Assembly (NCBI GenBank): GCA_947626985.1
Contig: CANQUG010000004.1
Coordinates: 1 to 64,000 of the forward strand
Reading direction: 5' to 3'
Source: an uncultured Lachnospiraceae bacterium
Lineage (GTDB): Bacteria > Bacillota > Clostridia > Lachnospirales > Lachnospiraceae
Length of the DNA: 64,000 nt
Positions 38,347 to 47,153 of the stretch are shown piece after piece (position 1 is the stretch's first letter; each line of letters starts with the position of its first letter). A model generated the notes under the pieces. That model was not told where the DNA came from, did not search any database, and saw only the letters and a list, made by a program, of their open reading frames with translations. Position numbers and translations under genes: made by a program.

Positions 38347-38430
38347 TCAGCCTAACCGATGCTCCCGGATAAACTGTTTCAGACCGGTCACCAGTTCCGA
38401 AATCTGCGCACGGCAGAGCCGACCGGAAAA
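38347..38430 (-). pseudogene. Remnant of a duplicated nitrogenase-like C-terminus
   Basis: On the minus strand this stretch encodes FSGRLCRAQISELVTGLKQ followed by FIREHRLG and a stop. It is a diverged copy of the last 27 residues of the gene that ends at 38454 (FSGRIYRAQIPELVTGLKQ, FVQEHRLG, stop). No upstream part of the copy is left. It is a vestige of a tandem duplication, about 107 bp away from the intact 3' end. Confidence 0.85.
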
Positions 38431-38453
38431 CTTTTGCATCCGAGCAGACGGAC

Positions 38454-39695
38454 TCAGCCTAACCGGTGCTCCTGGACAAACTGTTTCAGACCGGTTACCA
38501 GCTCCGGAATCTGCGCCCGGTAGATCCGGCCGGAAAAGGCTTCGTGAGGCAGCGGAATAAACTGCGCGTCATCGGGACATATAGGCTGATAAAGAGGATC
38601 CGCGATAATCCGGGCCGCTCCCTCAAGATACGGTATCAGATCATCCTCGTCCCACGCCTGAATACAACCTTCTGAAAGAAGTTCCGGCGCGGTATCCACT
38701 GCGCACAGCACCAGCGCTCCCCTGCCTGTCTCCTCCTTCAGGGCGTTGGCAAGGGAAAGGGCTGTCACGCTTTCTCCGATGATCACCGTCTGTCCGGAGC
38801 GTTCTCCCGTACCCGGTTCCTCACAGATATTTTTCTCTGCGCAGGGCCGGCAGACCATCTCACAGTTTCCCGTCGCTGCCGCCCTTTTAAGTGCTTCCGC
38901 CAGTTTTTCAGTAAATTTTTCTCCGCAGGGCGTACCCACCACATAGGGGGTGCCAAAACGGGTCTGCAGAACTTTTGCCGCTTCAAGGCCGCAGGCAGAG
39001 ACTACCAGATTCACATCCGCCCCGCCCGAACGGACAACCTCCTCATACGAGCTACCCATGGCCCACACAGCGCCAATCCTGCACCCTCTCTTTTCCAGAG
39101 CCCGGCGCATGGCTGCATCGGTGCCATTGACAGTGAAATCAAGAGGAGTGACTCCCAGAATGTTTACCACAGGAGCATTCCCATCCGGCTTTCCGGATAA
39201 CTGTTCCTGCTCCGTCTCCTCCGACCTGCTTCGCTCCGCGCACAGCCGCCTGGCCACTTCAGCGAAGGCCATGGAAGCGCCGGATATATATGAATGCATC
39301 CCATCCGTGGAAAAACCGAAAACGGGAATCCCGGTCTCCCGCTCGATCTCCATGGCAACCGCCTGAAAGTCCACGCCGGTGAGCATGGGGATGGGAGTCC
39401 CCGCCAGAGCTATGAATCCGGGAGAAAGCTCCTTCGCCGCTCTGACCACATCGCCGATCAGCTTCCCGTCGTCTCCCATGAGCGCTTCGATCTCCGTCAG
39501 ACCGGAAAGAAATACAAGACTGTCCATATCGTACCAGCGGGGCTCATCGTGCGTGTTGTAAGTGGAATTACAGCCGGACGCATCGTGCATCACCGTCATA
39601 CCGCCCAACTCATAGAGAGCCGAACACACTCCCGACGTATCCCCGGTGTAAGTCGAAATAATCCTCGCAGTTTGTTTTACAGACAACAGCCACAC
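38454..39695 (-). CDS. Nitrogenase component 1-like subunit (NifK/NifE-like)
   Basis: 413 aa. The N-terminus carries HDASGCNSTYNTHDEPRWYD with Cys42, and Cys24 lies before it, positions suitable for Fe-S ligands. A third N-terminal cysteine, present in true NifK, is not evident (GTPIPMLTGVDF instead). The fold of alternating Rossmann-like segments fits the component-1 superfamily. It overlaps the upstream partner gene by 19 nt, so the two are coupled and presumably form a heteromer. The substrate is unknown; nitrogen fixation is unlikely because nifB, nifE/N pairs and other nif genes are absent. A copy of its C-terminal end lies downstream. Confidence 0.85.
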   Translation of the reverse strand: MWLLSVKQTARIISTYTGDTSGVCSALYELGGMTVMHDASGCNSTYNTHDEPRWYDMDSLVFLSGLTEIEALMGDDGKLIGDVVRAAKELSPGFIALAGTPIPMLTGVDFQAVAMEIERETGIPVFGFSTDGMHSYISGASMAFAEVARRLCAERSRSEETEQEQLSGKPDGNAPVVNILGVTPLDFTVNGTDAAMRRALEKRGCRIGAVWAMGSSYEEVVRSGGADVNLVVSACGLEAAKVLQTRFGTPYVVGTPCGEKFTEKLAEALKRAAATGNCEMVCRPCAEKNICEEPGTGERSGQTVIIGESVTALSLANALKEETGRGALVLCAVDTAPELLSEGCIQAWDEDDLIPYLEGAARIIADPLYQPICPDDAQFIPLPHEAFSGRIYRAQIPELVTGLKQFVQEHRLG

Positions 39696-41050
39696 CCCAT
39701 TCCTTTAATCTGTATCAGCGCCCGGGCATCCTTCGGTTCCCGGAACGCCCGGCACATCATCTCCGTCAGCTTCAGAATGCCGTCAAAGCCGTACATTCCT
39801 CCGCCCTCCACGATATTGACAAAATAATCCGTTCCCGCAAAATACGCGGCCTTCTGACCGACAGCCAGTATCTTTTCCTCATTTTCGCGGGGAGCGACCC
39901 GCATGCACGTGTGTACTGTGGGATACAGCAGCAGGTCCGGATTTTCCCGGGAAAGGACTTCAAAATCCTCTTTTTCATCCCCTGTAAAGCTGTCCGCATA
40001 AACCGCTGTCACATGGAAACCATGGGCGAGAAGCAGGCGGGCCAGACTCAGGGGTCTGGGAAAAGCGGTATAATCTATAATCACCGGCGTCTGTCCTATC
40101 AGCTCATGAGCCTCGTTCAAAGCCTGTTCGCAGGCGTCGATCCGCCGGGATATCTCCGCCGGATCCATCGGTTCTATCCCCAGCACTTCGCATAACCGCC
40201 GCAGATTTTCCGTTATTTCCTTATAGTCAAAGCTGAAGGGCAGATAAAGATGCTTCTGTCCCAGCTTTTCCTCCAGCATCTGACCGGCAGCGGCGGCAGC
40301 CGGAAAGGTGGTGATGCAGATGCTGCTCTCCGCCATGGCCTGGTAATCCTCGTAGGTTTTGCATGTGGTAATCTCCCGCACCTTATAGCCCGCAGAGACG
40401 GGCAGCGCATACAGCTCGCTGGTGTGGTCGAAGGCAAAATCATTGCCCACAAGGCTGACGGATCTCAGATTTTTCTCCCTGGGCTTCAAAAGGCTGTAAA
40501 GCTGCCGGCGCATGGTCTGATCCGGATTCAGCCCGCTCTTCCGCATAATGGGATTCATATAACAATCCGTGAAATCAATATCCGGAAATTTTTCCCGCAG
40601 AGTCCGGTATACCAGCTCCAGATCACACCCCATAAAATGATGGATACAGCTGGTGTAGACCAGAACGGCAGGCGGTTTTTCAGGGAGCTTTTGGATAATA
40701 TCCTCCACTCCTTCGATAATCTGACCTTCCAGATCGCCCTCCAGCACGTTATTCTGTCTGATGGCGATGGTGGAAAATCTGTCGGCAGCGCCCATCTCCG
40801 CCGCTGTCAGCACCACGCCCCGCAGACAGCCCTGGGCACAGACAAAAATCTCATGGGCGCCGGGAATCAGCATCCCTACGTGAACAATATTCCATGTGCC
40901 CCGGGCGGGCGCCGAATATTCCAGCCCTGAGACAAAGGGCGCACGGAAATCCGCTTTTCCTATGGTCACCGACACAACTTCGGGCGCTTCATGTCCCAGA
41001 CGCTTCAGGCCGCCGGCAGGCATGTTCTGTTTTTTCACTAATTTACTCAT
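39677..41050 (-). CDS. Nitrogenase component 1-like subunit (NifD-like)
   Basis: 457 aa. Cysteines at 71 and 75 ([12 protein letters not shown]) and at 135 and 142 ([15 protein letters not shown]) mark the Fe-S cluster region shared with NifD, BchN and CfbD relatives. The C-terminus ends GMGCGCCL, an unusual cysteine-rich tail. The start overlaps the nifH-like stop by 4 nt (ATGA). With the next gene it should form the catalytic component that receives electrons from the NifH-like protein. Cofactor and substrate cannot be deduced. Confidence 0.87.
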   Translation of the reverse strand: MSKLVKKQNMPAGGLKRLGHEAPEVVSVTIGKADFRAPFVSGLEYSAPARGTWNIVHVGMLIPGAHEIFVCAQGCLRGVVLTAAEMGAADRFSTIAIRQNNVLEGDLEGQIIEGVEDIIQKLPEKPPAVLVYTSCIHHFMGCDLELVYRTLREKFPDIDFTDCYMNPIMRKSGLNPDQTMRRQLYSLLKPREKNLRSVSLVGNDFAFDHTSELYALPVSAGYKVREITTCKTYEDYQAMAESSICITTFPAAAAAGQMLEEKLGQKHLYLPFSFDYKEITENLRRLCEVLGIEPMDPAEISRRIDACEQALNEAHELIGQTPVIIDYTAFPRPLSLARLLLAHGFHVTAVYADSFTGDEKEDFEVLSRENPDLLLYPTVHTCMRVAPRENEEKILAVGQKAAYFAGTDYFVNIVEGGGMYGFDGILKLTEMMCRAFREPKDARALIQIKGMGCGCCL

Positions 41051-41799
41051 TGCAGCGCCTCCAGAATCTGTTTTGCCAGCAGGCGGTACTGTCCTGCCAT
41101 CTCGCTTTCCGGAAAAGCCTCAAGCACCGTCTTCCCCAGTTCCTCCGCCTCGAGGACTGTGTCGCTGCGGTCCAGGCTTCCCACGATCCGGCTGTGTATA
41201 TCCTCAGCCAGCTCCCGGACCTTTCCTTCCTCGTTTTTCACATTCCGGCGGTTCAGAATCAGTCCGCCAAAGGCCGCATAGCCGCGGTTCTTAAAGCCCT
41301 CCACAGCCACCGCGATATTCGCCGCGGCATGAATGGACATATTTTCTCCGGAGGTGACCACAAACACATGGTCCGCGTACCCCGGACGCATGGGCATGGT
41401 GAAACCGCCGCAGACCACGTCTCCCAGAACGTCATACAGCACCACATCCGGCTGATAGGTCTCATATGCGCCTTTTTCCTTTAATTTTTCCAGTGCGGCG
41501 ATGATGCCTCTGCCGGCACAGCCCATGCCCGGGGACGGTCCTCCCGCCTCGGTGCAGACGACGCCGCCGTAACCGATCTTCGTCATCTCCTCCAGGGACA
41601 TGGCGCTGCCCTTCTCCCTCACAAGCTCCAGAACGGTCTTCATCTCCTCCGGTCCCCGGAGAAGGATGGTGGAATCCGCTTTGGGATCACATCCGATCTG
41701 CATGACCTTCAGACCCTGTTCAGCAAGAGCGGCCGCCACATTGGAAACCGTGGTGGATTTCCCGATGCCGCCCTTTCCGTATACCGCGATTTTATACAT
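41047..41799 (-). CDS. NifH-like ATP-dependent reductase
   Basis: 250 aa. Walker [10 protein letters not shown] (8-16), CDPKADST (37-44), and both 4Fe-4S ligand cysteines, Cys94 in [10 protein letters not shown] and Cys130 in [12 protein letters not shown], are conserved. It should form a homodimer with one shared cluster and pass electrons to the component-1-like pair upon ATP hydrolysis. It is shorter than true NifH and lacks its C-terminal extension. It belongs to the same operon as the importer genes, 38 nt downstream of the ATPase gene. Confidence 0.93.
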   Translation of the reverse strand: MYKIAVYGKGGIGKSTTVSNVAAALAEQGLKVMQIGCDPKADSTILLRGPEEMKTVLELVREKGSAMSLEEMTKIGYGGVVCTEAGGPSPGMGCAGRGIIAALEKLKEKGAYETYQPDVVLYDVLGDVVCGGFTMPMRPGYADHVFVVTSGENMSIHAAANIAVAVEGFKNRGYAAFGGLILNRRNVKNEEGKVRELAEDIHSRIVGSLDRSDTVLEAEELGKTVLEAFPESEMAGQYRLLAKQILEALQ

Positions 41800-41837
41800 T
41801 TGTTTTTAACCTCCTGATATTCTCTATATCATCCGCC

Positions 41838-43172
41838 TTATCCCGCGTAAGTGGTTTTCACATTTACTCCCGGCAGAATATTAAGCCGGTGGGACAGAGC
41901 TGCAATACTTTCTCTGGGGGCGTCCAGCGTTACATTTACGATACAGACGCCGCCGTCCCGGTAGGGAACTCCCATTCTCCCGATAATATAATCCCTGTAC
42001 TCGTGAAGCAGTCCGTTGATCCTGTCGCTGAGAGAATAATCCCTGAAAATCAGGGAAATCACTGCGATTGCCTGACCGTGTGTTTCCCCCGACATGCCCG
42101 TGTCAGGCTGAGCAGATACTTCCTTCGGACTTCCTGATCCGGAATGACCAGATGACTCCTCCAGGCTTCCTAATCCAGAATGACCAGATGACTCCTTCGG
42201 GTTTCCTGATTCGGAATGACCAGATGGCTCTTCCGGGTTTCCTGATTCGGAATGACCAGATGGCCTCTTCGAACTTCCTGCTCCACGTCGGCCGTCTGCT
42301 TCTTCCAAAGCTCCAGTATCTGAGCCGTGACCGTTTTTCGCTCTGTAACCTGCATTCAGCCCCTCCGCCTCTTCTTTCTCAATGATCTTCAGCGGCAGAA
42401 TACTGTAATAAATATTCCCGGCCGTCTCAATCTCGCCGATCACCGCCTGCACGCCGAACGCCTTTTTAATATTATCCTCCGTCAGCACCGTGGGCGTATC
42501 CCCGAAAATCGAGGCCCCGCCTTTCTGGAGAATCAGGGATTTCGAGGCCCGCATGAGAGCGTGGGTAGGATAATGGGTATTAAAGATACAGCACATTCCC
42601 TCAGCCGCCAGCCGCGACATGGTGTCCAGCACGATCAGCTGATTTTTAAAGTCCAGATTCGATTCCGGCTCATCCAGAATCAGCAGCTCCGGCTTCGCGG
42701 CCAGCGCTCTGGCGATAAGCACCATCTGCAGCTCGCCGCCGCTGATCTCCGTACATTTTTTATCCAGCAGGCCGGAAATCCCGAGCTGCTCCGCCAGTTC
42801 TTCCGCCTGGGCCCGCTGGGCGCTTCCCGGCACGGAAAACACGCCGATCCGGTTCGTGCAGCCAAGGAGGATCATATCCCGGGCAGTCATGGAAGCAAAA
42901 GCTCCCCGGGCCTGAGGAACATAGGAAACCCTCTGCCACAGCTTCCTGGAGGGCAATGTTCGGATATCCTCGCCGTCGATGAGGCATCTGCCCTCATTCC
43001 ATGTGAGAAATCCCATCATGCACCGGAGCAGCGTCGTCTTCCCGGCGCCGTTCGGTCCCAGAATAGCCACCAGTTCGCCGGAACCGGCGGAGAAATTCAT
43101 GTTCCTGATCACAGGTATATTTTTTTTATATGAAAAACTTCCATTTTCCACAGTCAGTTTCATTGTTTCCAC
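41838..43172 (-). CDS. FecE-type ABC ATPase fused to a TM1266-like domain
   Basis: 444 aa. Residues 1-260 are an ABC ATPase: Walker A GPNGAGKTT (39-47), signature SGGEL (144-148), Walker B LLILDEP (163-169), switch His200. A linker contains four copies of a 12-residue unit of the type SGHSESGNPEEP (DNA 42128-42271, 36 bp each). The last ~80 residues (ISLIFRDYSLSDRINGLLHEY, YIIGRMGVPYRDGGVCIV, LPGVNVKTTYA) form a TM1266-like domain, the ferredoxin-like fold of the putative Fe-hydrogenase system regulators, also present as a separate gene at 44297. This fusion is unusual and may couple transport to ligand sensing. Confidence 0.88.
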   Translation of the reverse strand: METMKLTVENGSFSYKKNIPVIRNMNFSAGSGELVAILGPNGAGKTTLLRCMMGFLTWNEGRCLIDGEDIRTLPSRKLWQRVSYVPQARGAFASMTARDMILLGCTNRIGVFSVPGSAQRAQAEELAEQLGISGLLDKKCTEISGGELQMVLIARALAAKPELLILDEPESNLDFKNQLIVLDTMSRLAAEGMCCIFNTHYPTHALMRASKSLILQKGGASIFGDTPTVLTEDNIKKAFGVQAVIGEIETAGNIYYSILPLKIIEKEEAEGLNAGYRAKNGHGSDTGALEEADGRRGAGSSKRPSGHSESGNPEEPSGHSESGNPKESSGHSGLGSLEESSGHSGSGSPKEVSAQPDTGMSGETHGQAIAVISLIFRDYSLSDRINGLLHEYRDYIIGRMGVPYRDGGVCIVNVTLDAPRESIAALSHRLNILPGVNVKTTYAG

Positions 43173-43254
43173 CTCGCGCTGCCGCTGCCGGCAGCTTTGT
43201 CTTTCGCCTCTGCGCGGCTGTTCCGCGGGCCGGCGCTCTTTGACACCGGCTTTT

Positions 43255-44283
43255 TCACAGCTGCCAGCCCTGCGAGCGGCGCATCAGTATGATAAAGAAC
43301 GGGGCGCCGATGATCGCCGTCAGAATGGATATGGGAAATTCCGCCGCGGAAAGGCTTCGCGCCGCCGTATCCACCAGCACCAGAAAAGCCGCGCCCACAA
43401 GCACGGAAGCAGGCAGCAGGGACAGATGATTGTTTCCGAACTTCATGCGGCACATATGAGGCACCAGCAGGCCCACCCAGCCCACCTGCCCGCACATGGA
43501 CACGCAGGACGCCGTCATCGCTGTGGCGCATGTGATAGTCACCAGACGGAGCGCCGTAATATTCACCCCCGACGCCCGGGCCTCCTCATCGCTCAGCGGC
43601 AGAAGATTCATCCTCCAGCGCAGCAGAATCAGAATCACAATGCTGACGATAATGGGAATCGAGCCCAGAAAGAGCGACCGGTAATTCGCGGAATCCAGAT
43701 TTCCCATAAGCCAGTAGGTAATCGCCGGAAGCTGGCTTTCCGTGTCCGCCGTAAATTTTACCAGAGAGATCAGCGCCGTAAACAGCGACCCGATCATGAT
43801 TCCCGCCAGCACAATGCTGTTCATCCCCTGCTGCTTCCTGCCGGAGCCCGCCATCACTGTCAAAACAACGGCCAGAATGCCGAACAGCAGGGAAACCGCC
43901 TGCACTCCGATAAGAGGAAATCCCAGCAAAAGCGCCAGCGCGGCGCCAAAAGCCGCTCCGGAAGCGACTCCCAGGGTATCCGGCGTCGCCAGAGGATTGG
44001 AAAACAGACTCTGAAAAGCGCATCCGGAGGCCGACAGGCCCGCTCCCGCCAGCAAAGCCAGCAAAATACGGGGCAGACGTATATTCCAGAGAACCATCTC
44101 CAGCTGGGGAGAAAGAACTTCCCCGCCGGTCAGACGGCCCATCATCGACCGGATCACGTCCAGCGGAGAAATGCTGATCCGTCCGATCCCCAGCGAAATC
44201 ACTCCCGCCGCCGCCGGCAAAATGGGAAGGATCACCTTCCACAGAGCGGGAATGCCCTCATTTTTTGTTTTATTTTTCTGCAT
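43255..44283 (-). CDS. FecCD-type ABC importer permease
   Basis: About 342 aa, with roughly ten membrane segments (for example VILPILPAAAGVISLGIG, LPRILLALLAGAGLSASGCAFQSLF, DTLGVASGAAFGAALALLLGF, and MCGQVGWVGLLVPHMCRM). It is the transmembrane part of an importer for siderophores, cobamides or metal chelates. An ATG at 44313 overlaps the previous gene; GAGGG fits the ATG at 44283 better. The ATPase follows 82 nt downstream and the binding protein is at 37080. Confidence 0.9.
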   Translation of the reverse strand: MQKNKTKNEGIPALWKVILPILPAAAGVISLGIGRISISPLDVIRSMMGRLTGGEVLSPQLEMVLWNIRLPRILLALLAGAGLSASGCAFQSLFSNPLATPDTLGVASGAAFGAALALLLGFPLIGVQAVSLLFGILAVVLTVMAGSGRKQQGMNSIVLAGIMIGSLFTALISLVKFTADTESQLPAITYWLMGNLDSANYRSLFLGSIPIIVSIVILILLRWRMNLLPLSDEEARASGVNITALRLVTITCATAMTASCVSMCGQVGWVGLLVPHMCRMKFGNNHLSLLPASVLVGAAFLVLVDTAARSLSAAEFPISILTAIIGAPFFIILMRRSQGWQL

Positions 44284-44296
44284 AAATGTAAATCCC

Positions 44297-44569
44297 TCAC
44301 TCATCACTGCCATCGCACTTTGTGATCACATTGGAATAGGCTGTCTTCGCGCTGACGCCCGGCAGCTTCCCGATCCTTCCCGACAGTGTGCTGATCACAT
44401 CCTGGGGCGCGTCAATGGCGATGCTGACAATACTGACGCCGCGCCTGCGGTAGGGCATCCCCATGCGCCCGATAATATAAGAACCAAACTGGTGAAGAAT
44501 CCCGTTCAGAGCTTCCACCGAACGCAGATCCTCCACAATGATCCCGATCACTGCAATTCTGGTCTCCAT
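44297..44569 (-). CDS. TM1266-like ferredoxin-fold regulator domain protein
   Basis: 90 aa from METRIAVIGIIVED; an earlier frame start at 44608 has no ribosome site. It reads SVEALNGILHQFGSYIIGRMGMPYRRRGVSIV and LPGVSAKTAYSNV, clearly homologous to the C-terminal domain of the ABC ATPase in this operon. Stand-alone TM1266 proteins are annotated as putative regulators of Fe-only hydrogenase systems; the fold resembles the ACT/NikR ligand-binding domain. It has no DNA-binding part, so it may act by protein contact. It is the first gene of the nitrogenase-like operon. Confidence 0.85.
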   Translation of the reverse strand: METRIAVIGIIVEDLRSVEALNGILHQFGSYIIGRMGMPYRRRGVSIVSIAIDAPQDVISTLSGRIGKLPGVSAKTAYSNVITKCDGSDE

Positions 44570-44659
44570 AAACTTATTTTCCCGTCCTTCCCTGAGAGAC
44601 GCTGACAATGCTTTCGCCTGGACTGGCAGACAAATCAGCCGTTCTCCCTTTTTCAGATC

Positions 44660-44692
44660 AAAAAAAGGACTGCACCACGAAAGATGCAGTCC
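44660..44692 (-). terminator. Intrinsic terminator inside the leader of the nitrogenase-like operon
   Basis: On the minus strand GGACTGCA (from 44692) and TGCAGTCC (to 44667) form a perfect 8-bp stem with a 10-nt loop, followed by seven T. It lies downstream of the promoter at 44836-44864 and upstream of the first gene, so it can act as an attenuator; it may also end transcripts from the flavoenzyme gene at 44951. Confidence 0.85.
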
Positions 44693-44864
44693 GAAAATAC
44701 GTCATTCCTCTGCCGCGCCATGAAACGCGTGCGCAGCGCGCCGCTCCCCGATGATGCCGGAAAGGGCTTCGCTGAAGAATCCTGTTCACCTGCTTCTTTC
44801 ATCTCAAAACAGTTTTTCGATGTCAGAACACAGGTATCATATCACAAAAAATTCAGGATTACAA
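44693..44864 (-). promoter_or_regulatory. Promoter and structured leader before the nitrogenase-like operon
   Basis: Promoter: -35 TTGTAA (44859-44864), 17 bp, -10 TATGAT (44836-44841), minus strand. The transcript would run about 135 nt through a GC-rich, foldable region (containing GCGGCGCGCTGCGCACGCG) before the terminator at 44660-44692, then about 90 nt to the first start codon. This is the layout of a riboswitch or attenuator. I do not recognise the aptamer; it lacks the cobalamin-box consensus I know. Confidence 0.6.
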
Positions 44865-44950
44865 CAGAATTTTCAGCCAAAATTTGTCCACATGCGGGAA
44901 AGCTCCAAATAATTAAGATTTTGCCGCAGCCTCAGCCGGCTTCCGCCGGA

Positions 44951-46897
44951 TCAGATATCCAGAGCCGCATGATATCCCCAGTACACCGCATTGGTGATGG
45001 TGGACACCTTCGCCGCATCTCCGATCACAGCCACATAGGGAGCCGCGTCTCTCAGCTCATCCACCACGTCCGTTCTGGAACGCTGGCCCAGCGCACAGAT
45101 CACGGAAGTTCCCGGAACAAGATGCTCCTGTCCATCCTTATCCGCACAGATAATGCCCTCCTCTGTCACCTTCAGTCCGCGGTAACCTGTATGTACCGTC
45201 ACATATTTGTCAATTTCCTTCAGAAGCAGCGGACGGTGACGCACATTGGCATCCGGAGCCAGAACGTCCCGCATCTCCACCAGATGGACCTTTTTGCCTT
45301 CCATGCCCAGATGGATCGCGCACTCGCAGCCTGCCAGGCCTCCGCCGAACACAACCACGTCATCCGACACTTTTTCTTTTTCCAGATAATAATTGTTTAC
45401 AATCACCACATTGGGGCCGTCCAGTCCGGGAATGGGCGGTACGAGAGGTTTGGACCCGACTGCGATGATCAGGGCGTCCGCCTGCTCCTTCTCCGCATAT
45501 TCCTTCGTGACCTCCGTATTCAGACGAATCTCCACGCCGGCCTTTCTGGCAAGAAGCTCGTAGGTTCCGGCCAGCTCGTACATCTCATGCTTGAAAGGCA
45601 GAGCCTGTTCACTCTTTAAAATACCGCCCAGAGCGTTCTCTTTTTCACAGAGGATAACCTGATGGCCTCTTCTGGCCGCGGTGTACGCCGCGTACAGTCC
45701 GCCGGGGCCGCCTCCGGCAACCAGCACTTTCTTTTTCACAGGCGCGGGAGCGATCTCGCAGCCCTCCATCTCACGGCCGATCAGCGGATTTACCGTACAT
45801 CTTCTGGTGGAAGTGGCGGCGCGCTCTGCCATGCAGGTGAAGCAGCGCAGACATTTCACGATTTCCTGATCTCTGTTTTCCGTCACTTTTCTGGGAAGGA
45901 AGGGATCTGCCAGAAGGGCGCGGGCCATGTACACGATATCCGCCTTGCCGCCGGCAATGATTTCTTCCATCTGTTCCGGGCTTCCCAGGCCGCCGATGGT
46001 GGCTACCGGAACGGAAACATGCTTCTTGATCTCCTCCGCCAGATATACGTTGCAGCCGTGGGGTTTGAACATGGAAGGATGGGTATCTCCGAAGCCCCTC
46101 TGATAGGTTCCGGCAGAAACGTGAAGAAGATCGATATAGGGTTCGATCTGTTTCGCGATGGCCACGCCTCCCTCCAGATCATATCCTCCCTCGATAAACT
46201 CCGAACCGCTCAGGCGGAACTCAATGGGGAAGCCCGGGCCTACCGCCTCTCGGACAGCCTTCAGCACCCCGATGGCCAGACGGCATCTGTTTTCCAGACT
46301 TCCGCCGTACTCATCCGTACGTTTGTTGAAATAGGGCGAGAAGAACTGATTCAGCAGCCAGCCGTGTCCTCCATGGATCATCAGCATCTCAAAGCCGGCT
46401 CTTTTAGCCAGACCGGCAACCTTGCCATAGGACTGTACGATATCCGCAAGCATTTCCTTCGTAAGCGCCTTCACGGGGACTCCGTCGGGACGGACACAGT
46501 CAGAAGGACCCCACTGATTCATGGAGTGCTGTCTGCTCTTGTCCGTCATGTAAGTTCCCGCATACATGCCCGAATGGGACAGCTCCAGACTGGGCATCGC
46601 TCCGTGACGGCGAATGGCGTCCGCAGTGTAGGTGGCGGCCGCCAGAGAATTCAGAATCGTGGTATCCAGATGGTAGGCATGGGAGCCGTCCGTCTCCGGA
46701 TGTACCATACATTCGCTGACAGTCACGGCGGCCGCGCCGCCTTTGGCGCGCAGTTCATAAAAAGCGGTGGATTTCGGGCCGATGCATCCGTCGTTGGTAA
46801 TATCGGTTCCTCCCATGGGAGCGGAAAACATACGGTTACGGTAGGTCACGTTTCCGATCTTAATGGGCTTGCAGAGATTCGGGTACTTTCTTTCCAT
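44951..46897 (-). CDS. FAD/FMN/4Fe-4S 2-enoate reductase-like NADH:flavin oxidoreductase
   Basis: 648 aa. An N-terminal old-yellow-enzyme barrel (KIGNVTYRNRMFSAPMGGTD, LSHSGMYAG, HGGHGWLLNQFFSPYFNKRTD) is followed by a 4Fe-4S motif CLRCFTC with a fourth Cys in RRCTVNP. The FAD domain then shows VLVAGGGPGGLYAAYTAARRG and the NADH domain VVVFGGGLAGCECAIHLG. The family includes 2,4-dienoyl-CoA reductase and the bile-acid enzymes BaiCD/BaiH, so it should reduce an activated C=C bond; the substrate is unknown. GGAGG sets the start at 46897. Confidence 0.92.
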   Translation of the reverse strand: MERKYPNLCKPIKIGNVTYRNRMFSAPMGGTDITNDGCIGPKSTAFYELRAKGGAAAVTVSECMVHPETDGSHAYHLDTTILNSLAAATYTADAIRRHGAMPSLELSHSGMYAGTYMTDKSRQHSMNQWGPSDCVRPDGVPVKALTKEMLADIVQSYGKVAGLAKRAGFEMLMIHGGHGWLLNQFFSPYFNKRTDEYGGSLENRCRLAIGVLKAVREAVGPGFPIEFRLSGSEFIEGGYDLEGGVAIAKQIEPYIDLLHVSAGTYQRGFGDTHPSMFKPHGCNVYLAEEIKKHVSVPVATIGGLGSPEQMEEIIAGGKADIVYMARALLADPFLPRKVTENRDQEIVKCLRCFTCMAERAATSTRRCTVNPLIGREMEGCEIAPAPVKKKVLVAGGGPGGLYAAYTAARRGHQVILCEKENALGGILKSEQALPFKHEMYELAGTYELLARKAGVEIRLNTEVTKEYAEKEQADALIIAVGSKPLVPPIPGLDGPNVVIVNNYYLEKEKVSDDVVVFGGGLAGCECAIHLGMEGKKVHLVEMRDVLAPDANVRHRPLLLKEIDKYVTVHTGYRGLKVTEEGIICADKDGQEHLVPGTSVICALGQRSRTDVVDELRDAAPYVAVIGDAAKVSTITNAVYWGYHAALDI

Positions 46898-47069
46898 GTC
46901 ATTTCCTCCTTCAGTCTTCAGGTTTGTATTATTTTTAATTATAATAAATCGTCCAGATTCTGACAACCTTTTGACACGACATATTTTATTGTCCTTATGT
47001 GACATGCTGTTTTTCATTCCTCCCATGATCCCCGCAATGGTTTTCATGAACAAACATGTAAAACGGCAG

Positions 47070-47110
47070 AAAAAATGAAACGGGCTGCCATCATTTCCGA
47101 TCACAGCCCG
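47070..47110 (-). terminator. Terminator of the Rpn-family gene
   Basis: CGGGCTG (47081-47087) pairs with CAGCCCG (47104-47110); on the minus strand the stem is followed by TTTCATTTTTT. It lies 44 nt after the stop of the gene at 47154. Otherwise 46898-47153 holds only the 5' flank of the flavoenzyme gene. Confidence 0.8.
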
Positions 47111-47153
47111 TCTCGTTCTATAGACGCCTTCCGCCAGCGTCTCCGTGCTTTTT

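Noticed and set aside
38454-41799. True nitrogen-fixation genes
   Set aside because: No nifB or cofactor scaffold genes, subunits lack some expected cysteines, and the operon contains an importer instead.
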